Made by a program: the position numbers and the translations under genes
The notes under the pieces: generated by a model
Told to the model about the DNA's origin: nothing
Seen by the model: the letters and a program-made list of their open reading frames with translations, nothing else
Databases searched by the model: none
Source: Foetidibacter luteolus
GTDB taxonomy: Bacteria > Bacteroidota > Bacteroidia > Chitinophagales > Chitinophagaceae
Direction of reading: 5' to 3'
Assembly: GCF_009650435.1 (NCBI RefSeq)
Contig: NZ_VVIP01000043.1
Location: 186,001 to 250,000, forward strand
Length of the DNA: 64,000 nt
Shown: piece after piece, positions 8,856-18,072 of the stretch
Position numbering within the stretch: the stretch's first letter is position 1
Layout: every line of letters begins with the position of its first letter

Positions 8856-9497
8856 TTACTGCAGGCTTTGCCTGGGCTCCTGGGCTATAGTAATGTTTGT
8901 TTCAAATAATTCCATCTGGCCACCGGCAATATCAAAGCTTCTGCGATGGTATTTGCAAAGGCCATGCTGCTCTATGGCCTTGCGGTGTTCTTCCGTACCA
9001 TAGCCCTTGTTGCGCTGCCAGTTATAGTGCGGAAACTCATGGTGCAGTTGCGACATGTAGGCATCCCTGCCGGTTTTGGCCAAAATGCTGGCCGCTGCAA
9101 TACTTGCATAAATGCCATCGCCTTTAATAACACATTGGTGGGGTATGCCTGTATAACGTGTAAACCTGTTGCCATCTATCAGCAGGTACTCTGGTTGTAC
9201 CATAAGCCTGCTTATGGCCAGGTGCATGGCTTTAAAAGAAGCTTTTAGAATATTAATGCAGTCTATCTCATCGTTGTCAACCATAGCCACCGCGTAGCTA
9301 ATGGCATTTTGCTCTATAAAAAGCCTCAGCTCTTCCCGCAGGGCAGGGTTAACCTGTTTGCTGTCGTTTAATGCGGGGTGATAAAAATCTTTGGGCAGTA
9401 CAACAGCCGCTGCAAATACAGGCCCGGCATAGCAGCCACGGCCGGCTTCATCGCAACCGGCTTCAATCAGCACATCCTGGTGAAAAGCTTTTAACAC
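8856..9497 (-). CDS. rnhB: Ribonuclease HII
   Basis: 213 residues. Type II RNase H removes ribonucleotides and RNA primers from DNA. The catalytic motif DEAGRGCYAGPVFAAAVVLP near the N-terminus gives the first Asp-Glu pair; LLIDGNRF carries a further Asp and SILAKTGRDAYM the last one. All metal ligands are present. The first plausible start is GTG at 9497, which gives a normal N-terminus; no ATG is available upstream of the motif. Minus strand, alone. Confidence 0.93.
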   Translation of the reverse strand: MLKAFHQDVLIEAGCDEAGRGCYAGPVFAAAVVLPKDFYHPALNDSKQVNPALREELRLFIEQNAISYAVAMVDNDEIDCINILKASFKAMHLAISRLMVQPEYLLIDGNRFTRYTGIPHQCVIKGDGIYASIAAASILAKTGRDAYMSQLHHEFPHYNWQRNKGYGTEEHRKAIEQHGLCKYHRRSFDIAGGQMELFETNITIAQEPRQSLQ

Positions 9498-9624
9498 CCG
9501 GCAAAATTGTGTAAATAGAAAAGAAAAGGCAAATTAAAACACGGCATTTTATACACATGCATTAGCACACACCCGGCTTTGCCAGACATAGATTGACCAG
9601 GGATGGTACGTTAAGCTGCCGCAT

Positions 9625-9696
9625 AAAGATTTGCAGTACACGAGTGCGACGCAAGCAAAGCCCAATAGCAGTCCCACCGCCGGGCTCATAAAAAAG
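9625..9696 (+). repeat. Interspersed repeat family A, copy 3 (GCGACGCAA core)
   Basis: GTACACGAGTGCGACGCAAG is followed by AAAGCCCAATAGCAG and CCGCCGGGCTCATAAAA, a diverged version of the usual ending. It lies in the 310-base gap between rnhB and the ABC exporter; nothing else was recognised in that gap. Confidence 0.65.
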
Positions 9697-9807
9697 CAGG
9701 CCGAAGGCCAATTTACCTATTTGACAAGGGTAATGTTTACAGGGCTAATGTTTAGCCCGGATTTTGTGCTGTTGTGTTGTTAATTAAACATCCGCTAAAT
9801 TTAGTTT

Positions 9808-11565
9808 ATGCGCATTTTATGGACCTACCTGCACCCACACCGCTGGCTGATTGTGTTTTCTTTGCTGCTTGCCGCGGCCAGCCAGGTATTAACAATGGTT
9901 GACCCTATTATTTTCGGTAAAATAATTGACGACTATGCGGGCAACCCTGGAAACCGTCCACAGCAGCAATTGATTAATGGCGTACTCATGTGGCTGGGCA
10001 TTGCGGTGGCTATTGCACTGCTGGCAAGGCTGGCAAAATCTTTCCAGGAATACCTGATGAGGCTGGTGGTGCAAAAATTTGGTATGCAGGTGTTTAATGA
10101 CGGCTTAAAACAAACGCTGCGGTTATCTTTCCAGGAATATGAAGAACAACGAAGCGGCGAAACGCTGGCCATTTTGCAAAAAGTACGTACAGATACGGAA
10201 CGGTTTATCAATGCCTTCATCAACATACTGTTTACATCTCTTACCGGCATGGCGTTTTTAATATGGTACGCCGTTACCAAACACTGGGCGTTGATACCAA
10301 TTTTTATCATCGGCATTTTATTACTGGGCGGGTTAACCGGGCTGCTAAGCAAAAGAATGAAAACAGTGCAACGCTCTATTAACCGGGAAACGCTCCAGCT
10401 TTCCGGCGCCATTACTGAATCGCTGCGCAATATTGAACTGGTAAAAAGCCTTGGGCTTACGTTTCCCGAAATAAGAAGGCTGCGGCAGTTTACGCAGAAA
10501 ATATTTGACCTGGAGATGCAAAAGACAAGGCAGGTGCGTACCCTTTCTTTTTTACAAGGCACCACGCTTAACCTGCTTAAGCAATCTATTCTGTTTGCCT
10601 TGCTGTGGCTTATATTCCGCAACGTGCTAACCACCGGTGAGCTTATCAGCATGCAGTTTATAACAACGGCCATCTTTGTACCGCTACAGGACCTTGGTAA
10701 TATTATTCTTCAATACCGCGAAGCAGAAGCTTCGTTGCAGCTTTTTCACAAGCTTATGCAGCAACTGGTAGAAGAGCGGCCACCCGAGCCCATTGAAACA
10801 GGTGACCTGGAAAACCTGCGATTCGATAACGTGGTATTCCGCCATAAAACAGCATCGCAAAATGCTATTGATGGCATTTCGTTTTCTGCGGCCAAAGGTG
10901 ATACACTGGCTTTTGTGGGGCCATCAGGCTCTGGTAAATCCACACTCATTAAATTATTGGTAGGCCTGTACAAGCCTGTGGAGGGAGAAATTTATTTTAA
11001 CGAAGTGCCTTCAGCGGATATTCGTTACAACGCTTTGCGGCGCCAGATTGGGTTTGTAACGCAAGACACGCAATTGTTTGCCGGCACCATAAAAGATAAC
11101 CTGCTGTTTGTTAAACCAGATGCTACAGACGAAGAAATTACCGACGCTCTTGAAAAAGCATCCTGTGCTGGTTTATTGTCCCGCAGCGAAAAAGGTATTT
11201 ATACCAGGCTGGGCGAAGGCGGCCTTAAACTGTCTGGTGGGGAGCGCCAGCGCATTTCTATTGCCAGGGCCTTGATACGCAATCCACGGTTGCTGATATT
11301 TGATGAAGCCACTTCAGCGCTGGATTCACTAACGGAGGAGATAATCAGCGATACCATTCGCAGCATTTCTGCCCGCAGGGAGCAGATTAATATCCTTATT
11401 GCACACCGGCTATCCACAGTGATGCACGCCGATACCATCATTGTACTGGAAAAAGGTAAAATAACTGAAACAGGTACCCATGCTTCTTTACTGGAAAGCA
11501 AGGGGCTTTACTACGCCATGTGGCGCCAGCAGGTAGGCGAAAGAAGAACCATTTCAGCGGAATAA
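9808..11565 (+). CDS. ABC exporter half-transporter (permease-ATPase fusion)
   Basis: 585 residues. The N-terminal ~310 residues form the six-helix ABC exporter membrane domain; the C-terminal domain has the Walker A motif GPSGSGKST, a Q-loop region (GFVTQDTQLF), the signature LSGGERQRISIARALI, Walker B LLIFDEATSALD and the switch histidine in IAHRLSTVMHADTI. Half-transporters of this type dimerise to export lipids, peptides or drugs. The substrate cannot be told from sequence. It is monocistronic by spacing. Confidence 0.9.
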   Translation: MRILWTYLHPHRWLIVFSLLLAAASQVLTMVDPIIFGKIIDDYAGNPGNRPQQQLINGVLMWLGIAVAIALLARLAKSFQEYLMRLVVQKFGMQVFNDGLKQTLRLSFQEYEEQRSGETLAILQKVRTDTERFINAFINILFTSLTGMAFLIWYAVTKHWALIPIFIIGILLLGGLTGLLSKRMKTVQRSINRETLQLSGAITESLRNIELVKSLGLTFPEIRRLRQFTQKIFDLEMQKTRQVRTLSFLQGTTLNLLKQSILFALLWLIFRNVLTTGELISMQFITTAIFVPLQDLGNIILQYREAEASLQLFHKLMQQLVEERPPEPIETGDLENLRFDNVVFRHKTASQNAIDGISFSAAKGDTLAFVGPSGSGKSTLIKLLVGLYKPVEGEIYFNEVPSADIRYNALRRQIGFVTQDTQLFAGTIKDNLLFVKPDATDEEITDALEKASCAGLLSRSEKGIYTRLGEGGLKLSGGERQRISIARALIRNPRLLIFDEATSALDSLTEEIISDTIRSISARREQINILIAHRLSTVMHADTIIVLEKGKITETGTHASLLESKGLYYAMWRQQVGERRTISAE

Positions 11566-11824
11566 TTGGTTAACGGTTTATAATACCGTAATTTTTACTG
11601 CTACGGGTAATCCGTGGACGAATATGCAAGGCTTTTGCCCATACGCTTGCCTGAACAGCACAACTGTTTCCTGTATTTGCAGCCACAATCAGTAAAGTTT
11701 ACGATGCGCCACATTTTAATTACCCGAATAATCTTTTAAATAAGATGTTTCAGGAAATTTGTAAGCACTGCAAACACCGGCAGCTAACCATTTAAAACAT
11801 TAACCCCCAGGTTACTTACTTATT

Positions 11825-12343
11825 TTGAAGAAACTGTTTACAATATTTCTTCTGTGTGTGTTTTCTTTTTATATGGCCGGATGGTATTCCATATTTGCTA
11901 TTTGCAAGTGGGAAATAAAAAAGAGCATCAAAAGCCAGGTAAAAAAAAGGATCCCCGATTCAAAGCTTACTGTTATACGAATAAGCAAGGCATCTGCATG
12001 CAGCTTAAATTGGATAGAGCAGGGAAAGGAATTTGAATACGGGCACAGGATGTATGATATTGTAAGAATGGAAACCTGCGCCGGTGGCATTAACTATTAT
12101 TGCATTGATGACGAGGAAGAAAAGCAGCTATTCCGTTTTCTTGATAAAATGGTGCAGGACTTTATGGCGCATTCAAAAAGGGCAAACAGTCTTAAAGCAC
12201 TCGAAAAAACATGGCTGGCTGTAAATTCTGTTCCCTTAGAAGATTTTCATTCCTCAAAACACAACGGCGTTTCATACACGCAATACAAGCATCTTTTTTA
12301 TAAACCCGTTTACCTGGATATAATTTTACCGCCTCCCAAATAA
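11825..12343 (+). CDS. Conserved-looking protein of unknown function with N-terminal membrane anchor
   Basis: 172 residues from a TTG start at 11825 (MKKLFTIFLLCVFSFYMAGW when read as Met), which supplies the hydrophobic N-terminal helix; no ATG is available before it. The rest is a soluble, mixed-charge domain with no recognised motif. A TTACTTATTTTG stretch overlaps the start, similar to a -7 box. I infer a membrane-anchored periplasmic protein; the function is unknown. Confidence 0.55.
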   Translation: MKKLFTIFLLCVFSFYMAGWYSIFAICKWEIKKSIKSQVKKRIPDSKLTVIRISKASACSLNWIEQGKEFEYGHRMYDIVRMETCAGGINYYCIDDEEEKQLFRFLDKMVQDFMAHSKRANSLKALEKTWLAVNSVPLEDFHSSKHNGVSYTQYKHLFYKPVYLDIILPPPK

Positions 12344-12643
12344 GCGCATAGCGTTTCATAAAAAAACCAATCAATTAAAATTCTCATCCTTCCTTGCTGG
12401 GCTGCAGTCGGTTTTAAGTTATGCTGCATGCTGTTGTTAGCGTTTGCACTTGTGTAATCTGCTGTATGCAATGGCATGGGCAAAGCTTAACCATGCCGGT
12501 AAATACCGGTTCAGATTTTTTTTAATTTTTGTAACACTCGTTCTATGGGTAGCGCTATGCCTGAAGGCTGGCAATGCTATCGCACCATACCACGTATGTG
12601 GTATATGTTTTCTTGCCTGCCACTTTTTCTAAAACTTCAAATT
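12344..12643. other. Non-coding leader before the TonB receptor
   Basis: A 300-base gap. It contains GCCGGTAAATACCGGTT, a small inverted repeat (CCGGTAAATACCGG, about 12494-12507), followed by a T-rich stretch at 12519-12531. I looked for a cobalamin or TPP riboswitch because a TonB receptor follows and saw none of the conserved boxes. Confidence 0.4.
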
Positions 12644-14983
12644 ATGAGAAAACATATCCTAGTACTTTTTTGTACTTTTTATTGCCTCACCGCTTTTTCA
12701 CAATCTACTTATATAAAGGGCCGCGTTTTTGATGCCTACAGCCATAACCCGCTTGAAGGTGCCACCGTAAGTGTAGCAGGTAAACAGGCAGCTATTACAG
12801 GCAAAGACGGCGTTTTTTCTGTATTGTACAGCGATCCCTTAGCCGAAATAACAATCGAATACATCGGGTATGATGTATACAGCGCTGTACCAAAAAATAC
12901 CGGTTTGGTTTTGCAGATCGGTCTCATCGCATCCAATACCAGCCTAAACAATGTTGAAATAAGCGCCAATATTAAAACGCATAGTTCCGTGCTTAAAAAC
13001 CCGCAAGCCATCGGCATTTTAAGCCGTAGGGAACTAACCCGCAACGATGGCGTATTTCTTGAGAATAGCCTAAACCTGGTGCCCGGCGTAAGAATGGAAA
13101 AACGAACAGCCAACGGTGGCCAACGCATAGTAATACGAGGGTATGGCAATGCCAGCAATTTTAATGGCAGCGGCATAAAGGCATACCTTAACGGCATTCC
13201 TGTAACAGATGCGGAAGGCACTACTATTTTTGACGATATTGATTTTTCTACACTCGGTAAAGTAGAGGTAATTAAAGGCCCTGCTTCCGCGCTGTATGGC
13301 AATGGCATTGGTGGCGTAGTTAAATTGTTTACGCTTAAGCCATCGCCCCAGGCATCAAAAGTTACACAGGAATTTACCGGCGGCAGTTATGGTTTATGGT
13401 CAAGTAATACCCGGCTTGAATCTGCCGGGGACAAATCTTCTGTACTCGTAAACTATGGCCACCAGAACTATGATGGGTACAGGGTGCACAGCAGCGCCAG
13501 GAAAGACTTTGTAAACCTGCTGGCAGATTTTACTTCCGGCGAAAAATCGCTTTTCTCCATATATGCCGCTTACAATAATTCCTACAACGGGCTGGCCGGC
13601 CAGCTTGACAGCGCTTCTTTCTTTAATAAAGAAAATAAGGGAGAAGACCGCTACCTGGGCAACGATGGCCACTCTGCCTATGAAAGTTACCGTACAGGTT
13701 TGTCTCATAAATACAATTTCTCCAACACGGTAAGCAATACCACCAGTACCTATTTTACCAACTACAAATTAAACCAAACGGCGGCGCCCAGCCTGTCAAG
13801 CAATATGGTAAGCAATGTGGGTGGCAGAACAGAATTTAATTTCAACTTTCCCGGGCAGGTAGTAAGCATTACAGGTACGGCGGGCGCTGAATACCAAAAA
13901 ACAAGTGCGTTTAAAAAAACCAATGCTATGTCTAACAGTGTATTGGGGGCATTAACAACTGATCTTGAAGTGGCATCTTTTCAATACTCATTTTTTACAG
14001 AGTGGAATGTAATATTGCCGGCAGGCGTTACTGCAATTGCAGGTGCTGGCCGTAACACTGTCAGGTATAACATAACAGATAAGCTTACCAATACGGCTAA
14101 TCCCACACATCTTGACCAGTCTGGCAGCAAAACTTTCAAAGCTGTTATAACACCACACTTTGCCATTCAAAAAATGTTTGCGCAAAACATAACGCTGTAT
14201 GCCTCGCTCAGCAAAGGGTACTCGCCTCCGGCTACCGGGAATGTGGTTATACCTGTAACCGGCGAAGTGGTTAAAGACCTTAAGCCCGAAAGCGCAACAC
14301 AGTATGAAATAGGCAGCAAAGGAAGCCTGTTGAACAAAAAACTGTCCTATCAACTGGCGCTGTTTAGTATGAAAATAAAAGACAAACTAAATACACAGGC
14401 TGCGGTGGATGAAGATGGCACTGTACTTTATAGCTACAGTGTTAACGCGGGTATTCAGCAAAACAAGGGTATTGAGCTGTCTGTAAACTATGCAATTATA
14501 GATGACCGCTTTAAGACCATTTCACTGGTAAGGCCTTTTATCAATTACAGCTACTCACATTTTCGCTACACCAATTTTAAAAGCGATAACAATAACAACG
14601 AAAAAACGGTTGACTACAGCGGCAACAAAACCGTAGGTGTGCCTCCCCATAACCTTAGCGCCGGGGTTGATATTGGTTTCCGTAACGGGCTTTACCTGTT
14701 TTCAACTTTTCAGCACATAGATAAAATGCCCATCTCGTACGATAACATGCACAACGCCCCAGCCTATTCCCTGCTTAATTTCAAAGCAGGCTACAAGCGC
14801 AATATCGGCAAGCGCATACAGTTAGACCTGTTTGCCGGCAGCAATAATGTTACCGGTAAACTGTATTATAACATGGTCTTCCTTAACTCATATACCGCTG
14901 CGGCAGCCAATCCGAATATTTACCTGCCAGGCCCATACAAGGCAACAGTTTATGGCGGTTTCAACTTTAGCTATATTCTATAA
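12644..14983 (+). CDS. TonB-dependent outer-membrane receptor of the haem/iron-chelate uptake locus
   Basis: 779 residues from ATG 12644, chosen because it begins a signal peptide (MRKHILVLFCTFYCLTAFSQ); an open frame extends 33 codons further upstream without one. After the signal comes a carboxypeptidase-like regulatory domain (IKGRVFDAYSHNPLEGATVSV), then the plug (GVRMEKRTANGGQRIVIRGYG, VEVIKGPASALYGNGIGG) and a beta barrel ending in an aromatic strand. Late barrel motifs (LKPESATQYEIGSKG, QNKGIELSVNYAI) resemble ferric-siderophore receptors. It heads a locus with binding protein, permease and ATPase genes downstream. Confidence 0.88.
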   Translation: MRKHILVLFCTFYCLTAFSQSTYIKGRVFDAYSHNPLEGATVSVAGKQAAITGKDGVFSVLYSDPLAEITIEYIGYDVYSAVPKNTGLVLQIGLIASNTSLNNVEISANIKTHSSVLKNPQAIGILSRRELTRNDGVFLENSLNLVPGVRMEKRTANGGQRIVIRGYGNASNFNGSGIKAYLNGIPVTDAEGTTIFDDIDFSTLGKVEVIKGPASALYGNGIGGVVKLFTLKPSPQASKVTQEFTGGSYGLWSSNTRLESAGDKSSVLVNYGHQNYDGYRVHSSARKDFVNLLADFTSGEKSLFSIYAAYNNSYNGLAGQLDSASFFNKENKGEDRYLGNDGHSAYESYRTGLSHKYNFSNTVSNTTSTYFTNYKLNQTAAPSLSSNMVSNVGGRTEFNFNFPGQVVSITGTAGAEYQKTSAFKKTNAMSNSVLGALTTDLEVASFQYSFFTEWNVILPAGVTAIAGAGRNTVRYNITDKLTNTANPTHLDQSGSKTFKAVITPHFAIQKMFAQNITLYASLSKGYSPPATGNVVIPVTGEVVKDLKPESATQYEIGSKGSLLNKKLSYQLALFSMKIKDKLNTQAAVDEDGTVLYSYSVNAGIQQNKGIELSVNYAIIDDRFKTISLVRPFINYSYSHFRYTNFKSDNNNNEKTVDYSGNKTVGVPPHNLSAGVDIGFRNGLYLFSTFQHIDKMPISYDNMHNAPAYSLLNFKAGYKRNIGKRIQLDLFAGSNNVTGKLYYNMVFLNSYTAAAANPNIYLPGPYKATVYGGFNFSYIL

Positions 14984-14989
14984 TTTTTT

Positions 14990-15013
14990 GCAGGGCAGCC
15001 AAGGCTGCCCTGC
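14990..15013 (+). terminator. Strong hairpin between the receptor and binding-protein genes
   Basis: GCAGGGCAGCC (14990-15000), AA, GGCTGCCCTGC (15003-15013): a perfect 11-bp inverted repeat, preceded by AATTTTTT and followed by AGTTTTA. It may terminate part of the transcription, so that receptor mRNA exceeds transporter mRNA, or protect the receptor mRNA 3' end. Confidence 0.65.
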
Positions 15014-15032
15014 AGTTTTAAGCTCTACTATC

Positions 15033-15926
15033 ATGAGAATACTCGTATTTATTTTACTGGTAATTGCCACTACTTCCTGTGGCCGTTTTGCCAACAAAGA
15101 ACAAGACAATAGTGGCGGCGGGGAAAGAATAGTTTCTGTATCAAAGCAGTACACGGAAATAATGTATGCCCTTGGCGCCGAAAAAAACCTGGTAGCAGTA
15201 GATGTGTCCAGTGTTTATCCCCCGCAGGTAAAAAAGCTGCCCACTGTTGGTTATCACCGTGCCCTTAGCCTTGAAAGCCTGCTGGCTGCAAAGCCTTCGG
15301 TTATTCTGGAAGATGGCCCGGAAAGTATGGGTCCGGAGCATGTGGTTACCCAGCTAAAAAGTCTTCAAATTCCTATGAAGGAGTTTAGCACAAAAGCAAC
15401 CAATATAGACAGTACAAAACTGCTCATCCGCGAAATGGCAACCTACTTTAAAAAAGAAAATAATGCGGATGGCCTTTGTAAAAAGCTGGATGCCGATATG
15501 CAGGCAGCCTTAGATTCAGCTTCAAAATATACCGACAAACCTAAAACGCTCATCATTCATTTCGGCCGTGCCATGAACGTTTATATGGTTATGAAAGACG
15601 GAAGTACGGCCGGTAAAATGGTGGAGTGGGCCGGGGGCAAAATGGCCATCAGTTCCAGCGACGCAAAAAGCATGAGACAGATATCCGCCGAGCTGGTGGC
15701 AGCATCAGATCCCGATATCATCATACTTACAGATTTCGGGTACGACCGCCTGGGCACAAAAGATAAAATAAAAGAGCTGCCCGGCGTTGCCAGTACAAAA
15801 GCTTTCAAAAACAACCGTATTTACCGGTTTGAGGAAAACGACCTTGTTTACCTGGGGCCACGTACCGGCGAAAATGTTTTAAAACTTCAACAGCTTATAC
15901 ACCCGCCTCATGCAACAGTTCAGTAA
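15033..15926 (+). CDS. Haem/iron-chelate ABC transporter substrate-binding lipoprotein
   Basis: 297 residues from ATG 15033, which opens a lipoprotein signal (MRILVFILLVIATTSCGR; lipobox cysteine at residue 16). An open frame extends 67 codons upstream but overlaps the receptor gene and lacks a signal. The motifs RIVSVSKQYTEIMYALGAEKNLVAVD and LPTVGYHRALSLESLLAAKPSVIL are typical of the TroA/BtuF-like fold and closest by eye to HmuT haem-binding proteins. The gene overlaps the permease gene by 17 bases, which implies translational coupling. Confidence 0.85.
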   Translation: MRILVFILLVIATTSCGRFANKEQDNSGGGERIVSVSKQYTEIMYALGAEKNLVAVDVSSVYPPQVKKLPTVGYHRALSLESLLAAKPSVILEDGPESMGPEHVVTQLKSLQIPMKEFSTKATNIDSTKLLIREMATYFKKENNADGLCKKLDADMQAALDSASKYTDKPKTLIIHFGRAMNVYMVMKDGSTAGKMVEWAGGKMAISSSDAKSMRQISAELVAASDPDIIILTDFGYDRLGTKDKIKELPGVASTKAFKNNRIYRFEENDLVYLGPRTGENVLKLQQLIHPPHATVQ

Positions 15927-16944
15927 ACATTATACGGCCATCTATCCTGTATTGGTGGCGCTGCTTATTATTACAACCTTATTTTCCATTCGGTATGGCG
16001 CGGTTAATATACCTGTACAAACCATGTATACCGCCTTGGGCAAGGCTTTTAGTAATGCCGGCAATGCCACTTTGTACGAAAGGATTTTTATGGAAATAAG
16101 GTTGCCCCGGGCTTTACTTACTGTACTGGTAGGTGCAAGCCTGGCCGCCGGGGGCGTATTAATGCAGGCGCTGTTCCGCAACCCTATTGTTGAGCCGGGG
16201 CTTGTGGGTACTTCCAGCGGCGCTGCTTTTGGCGCCGCCCTATACTTCGTCCTGGGCGCAACTTTTCACTTTACCGCCGGCGAGTGGACGCTGCCACTGG
16301 CTGCCTGTGCCGGCGCTGTCATAGCAACCGGTCTTGTATTTATCCTTTCCGAATCCGGCGCCCAAAAAAATTCTGTAACAGGCTTACTGCTTACGGGTAT
16401 CGCCATCAATGCGCTTTTCATCAGCGGCGTTGGGTTTATGTCTTACATAGCCCGCGATCCGCAGGCCCGGTCAATTACGTTCTGGACGCTCGGTACGTTA
16501 TCCGGTGGTAGCTGGCACGCTGTAGCTATTGTATTCGTTAGCTCGCTAACCTGTATCGGAATTGCTCTGCGCTACAGCAAGCAGCTTAACCTTTTAATGA
16601 TTGGTGAAGATGAGGCGCAATACATGGGCGTTAACACCAAAAACATGCGCCGGGCAATTCTGTTGGTTAACGTAATTATGGTAGCAACAGCAACGGCCTT
16701 TACCGGCGTCATTAGTTTTGTTGGCCTCATTGTACCGCACCTGTTGCGTATGCTGAAAGGGTCAGATAACCGGTTTCTTCTTATTGCCGGTTCGCTGTGC
16801 GGCGGCTTGTTGTTATCCCTTGCGGATATAGCCGCACGTATGCTCGTGCAACCAGCCGAACTGCCAATTGGTATCGTTACTTCAGTGGTGGGCGTACCGG
16901 TATTCATCCTTTTGCTAAAAAGAAAAAGCAGGCAGTATCAATAA
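15910..16944 (+). CDS. FecCD-family permease of the haem/iron-chelate transporter
   Basis: 344 residues with about ten membrane helices. Family motifs seen: RLPRALLTVLVGASLAAGGVLMQALFRNPIVEPGLVGTSSGA, the FWTLGTLSG segment, and the ATPase-contact region (VISFVGLIVPHLLRML). FecCD permeases act as homodimers with a BtuD/HmuV ATPase. It overlaps the binding-protein gene. A family B repeat separates it from the ATPase gene, an unusual insertion inside a transport operon. Confidence 0.9.
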   Translation: MQQFSKHYTAIYPVLVALLIITTLFSIRYGAVNIPVQTMYTALGKAFSNAGNATLYERIFMEIRLPRALLTVLVGASLAAGGVLMQALFRNPIVEPGLVGTSSGAAFGAALYFVLGATFHFTAGEWTLPLAACAGAVIATGLVFILSESGAQKNSVTGLLLTGIAINALFISGVGFMSYIARDPQARSITFWTLGTLSGGSWHAVAIVFVSSLTCIGIALRYSKQLNLLMIGEDEAQYMGVNTKNMRRAILLVNVIMVATATAFTGVISFVGLIVPHLLRMLKGSDNRFLLIAGSLCGGLLLSLADIAARMLVQPAELPIGIVTSVVGVPVFILLLKRKSRQYQ

Positions 16945-16960
16945 TATACATGAGACAGTA

Positions 16961-17072
16961 TTGGGGGCGTGCCCCCAAGCTATCGCAAGGGGTCGGGCTT
17001 TCCGCTACTACTCCGCCACAAAAGCCAGGCACAGGGCCATCAGCGGGGTAGCCGCTTCAATCCCTCACGCAA
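16961..17072 (+). repeat. Interspersed repeat family B, copy 2 (flank type 3)
   Basis: The 5' flank differs from other copies (GGGGGCGTGCCCCCAAGC, then CAAGGGGTCGGGC), but the inner CTTTCCGCTACTACTCCGCC and the closing AGCGG-GGTAG-CCGCT hairpin plus TCAATCCCTCACGC are shared. It lies between the permease and ATPase genes of the uptake locus. Confidence 0.8.
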
Positions 17073-17133
17073 ATCCGTTTCACCCCTTTATTATCGGTAC
17101 CGCATCAACAAATGACAGTTAAATCAAAAGGTA

Positions 17134-17916
17134 ATGCTTTCAGTACAAAATGTTTCTTACAGTATAAACGGCAGGCGGTTGTTACATGGTGTAACAACTG
17201 CTTTTTCTCCGGGCCAGCTAAGCCTTATCATCGGCCCTAACGGCGCGGGCAAATCAACCTTTATAAAATTGTTGTGCCGGCAGCTTCCGCCTCTGCATGG
17301 GCAAATTTTAATGGATGGCAAAAGCCTGGATGAGTACAGCAGCAGGCAGCTTGGCATAAAACGGGCCGTGCTTTCCCAATCAATAGAAGTAAATTTTCCC
17401 CTGAAAGTATGGGAAGTTGTAATGATGGGCAGGTACCCGCACTACCAGTTAAAACCCTCGGCAAAAGACAACCAGGCTGTTGAAGCTGCTATGCGTTATT
17501 TTGATGTATGGGATATGGCCGAAAGGGATTTTACCACCTTAAGCGGGGGCGAGAAACAAAGGGTACACTTTGCCAGGGTATTGTGCCAGGTGTGGTATGC
17601 CCCTAAAGAGGGTTGCCGCTATTTAATAATGGACGAACCACTTACCTTTTTGGATGTGTATTACCAGTTTCAGTTTATGCATAAAATAAAGGATCTGCTA
17701 AACAACAGCGATATGGTGGTAATAGGCGTAGTGCATGATTTAAACCTGGCAGCCCGTTTTGCTGATAAGGTTATACTCATTAACAGCGGTACAATAGTGG
17801 CGCAAGGCAAAAGCAGTGAAGTATTAACGGAAAGTAACATACAGGCAGCATATCAATTAAAACCGGTTGTTATGCATGATAAGGCAAGAGATACGGTAAA
17901 TCTTTTTTTTGAATGA
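17134..17916 (+). CDS. ATPase of the haem/iron-chelate ABC transporter (HmuV-like)
   Basis: 260 residues: Walker A GPNGAGKST, signature LSGGEKQRVHFARVL, Walker B YLIMDEPLTFLD, and switch histidine VVHDLNLAARF. The segment SQSIEVNFPLKVWEVVMMGRYPH between Walker A and the signature is characteristic of the FecE/HmuV branch. The extra residues between signature and Walker B (CQVWYAPKEGCRY) are also seen in HmuV proteins. It energises the FecCD permease upstream, although 189 bases with a repeat separate the two genes. Confidence 0.88.
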   Translation: MLSVQNVSYSINGRRLLHGVTTAFSPGQLSLIIGPNGAGKSTFIKLLCRQLPPLHGQILMDGKSLDEYSSRQLGIKRAVLSQSIEVNFPLKVWEVVMMGRYPHYQLKPSAKDNQAVEAAMRYFDVWDMAERDFTTLSGGEKQRVHFARVLCQVWYAPKEGCRYLIMDEPLTFLDVYYQFQFMHKIKDLLNNSDMVVIGVVHDLNLAARFADKVILINSGTIVAQGKSSEVLTESNIQAAYQLKPVVMHDKARDTVNLFFE

Positions 17917-18072
17917 ACAACAGATCGCTGTTATACAGGTTGCTGTTAGCGTAAGCTATAGTAAGCGCTAACGGTATGCCCTAAAACAACATCCTGATTA
18001 TCCTTTAGGTAAATACTGTAATTTGCCTGTACTAAACAGCTTCCAGTTCATTTAATAAAACCAAAGACACTT

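Noticed and set aside
12344-12643. Cobalamin riboswitch upstream of the TonB receptor
   Set aside because: The conserved B12-box and the surrounding elements are not present, and the transporter set looks like haem/iron rather than B12.
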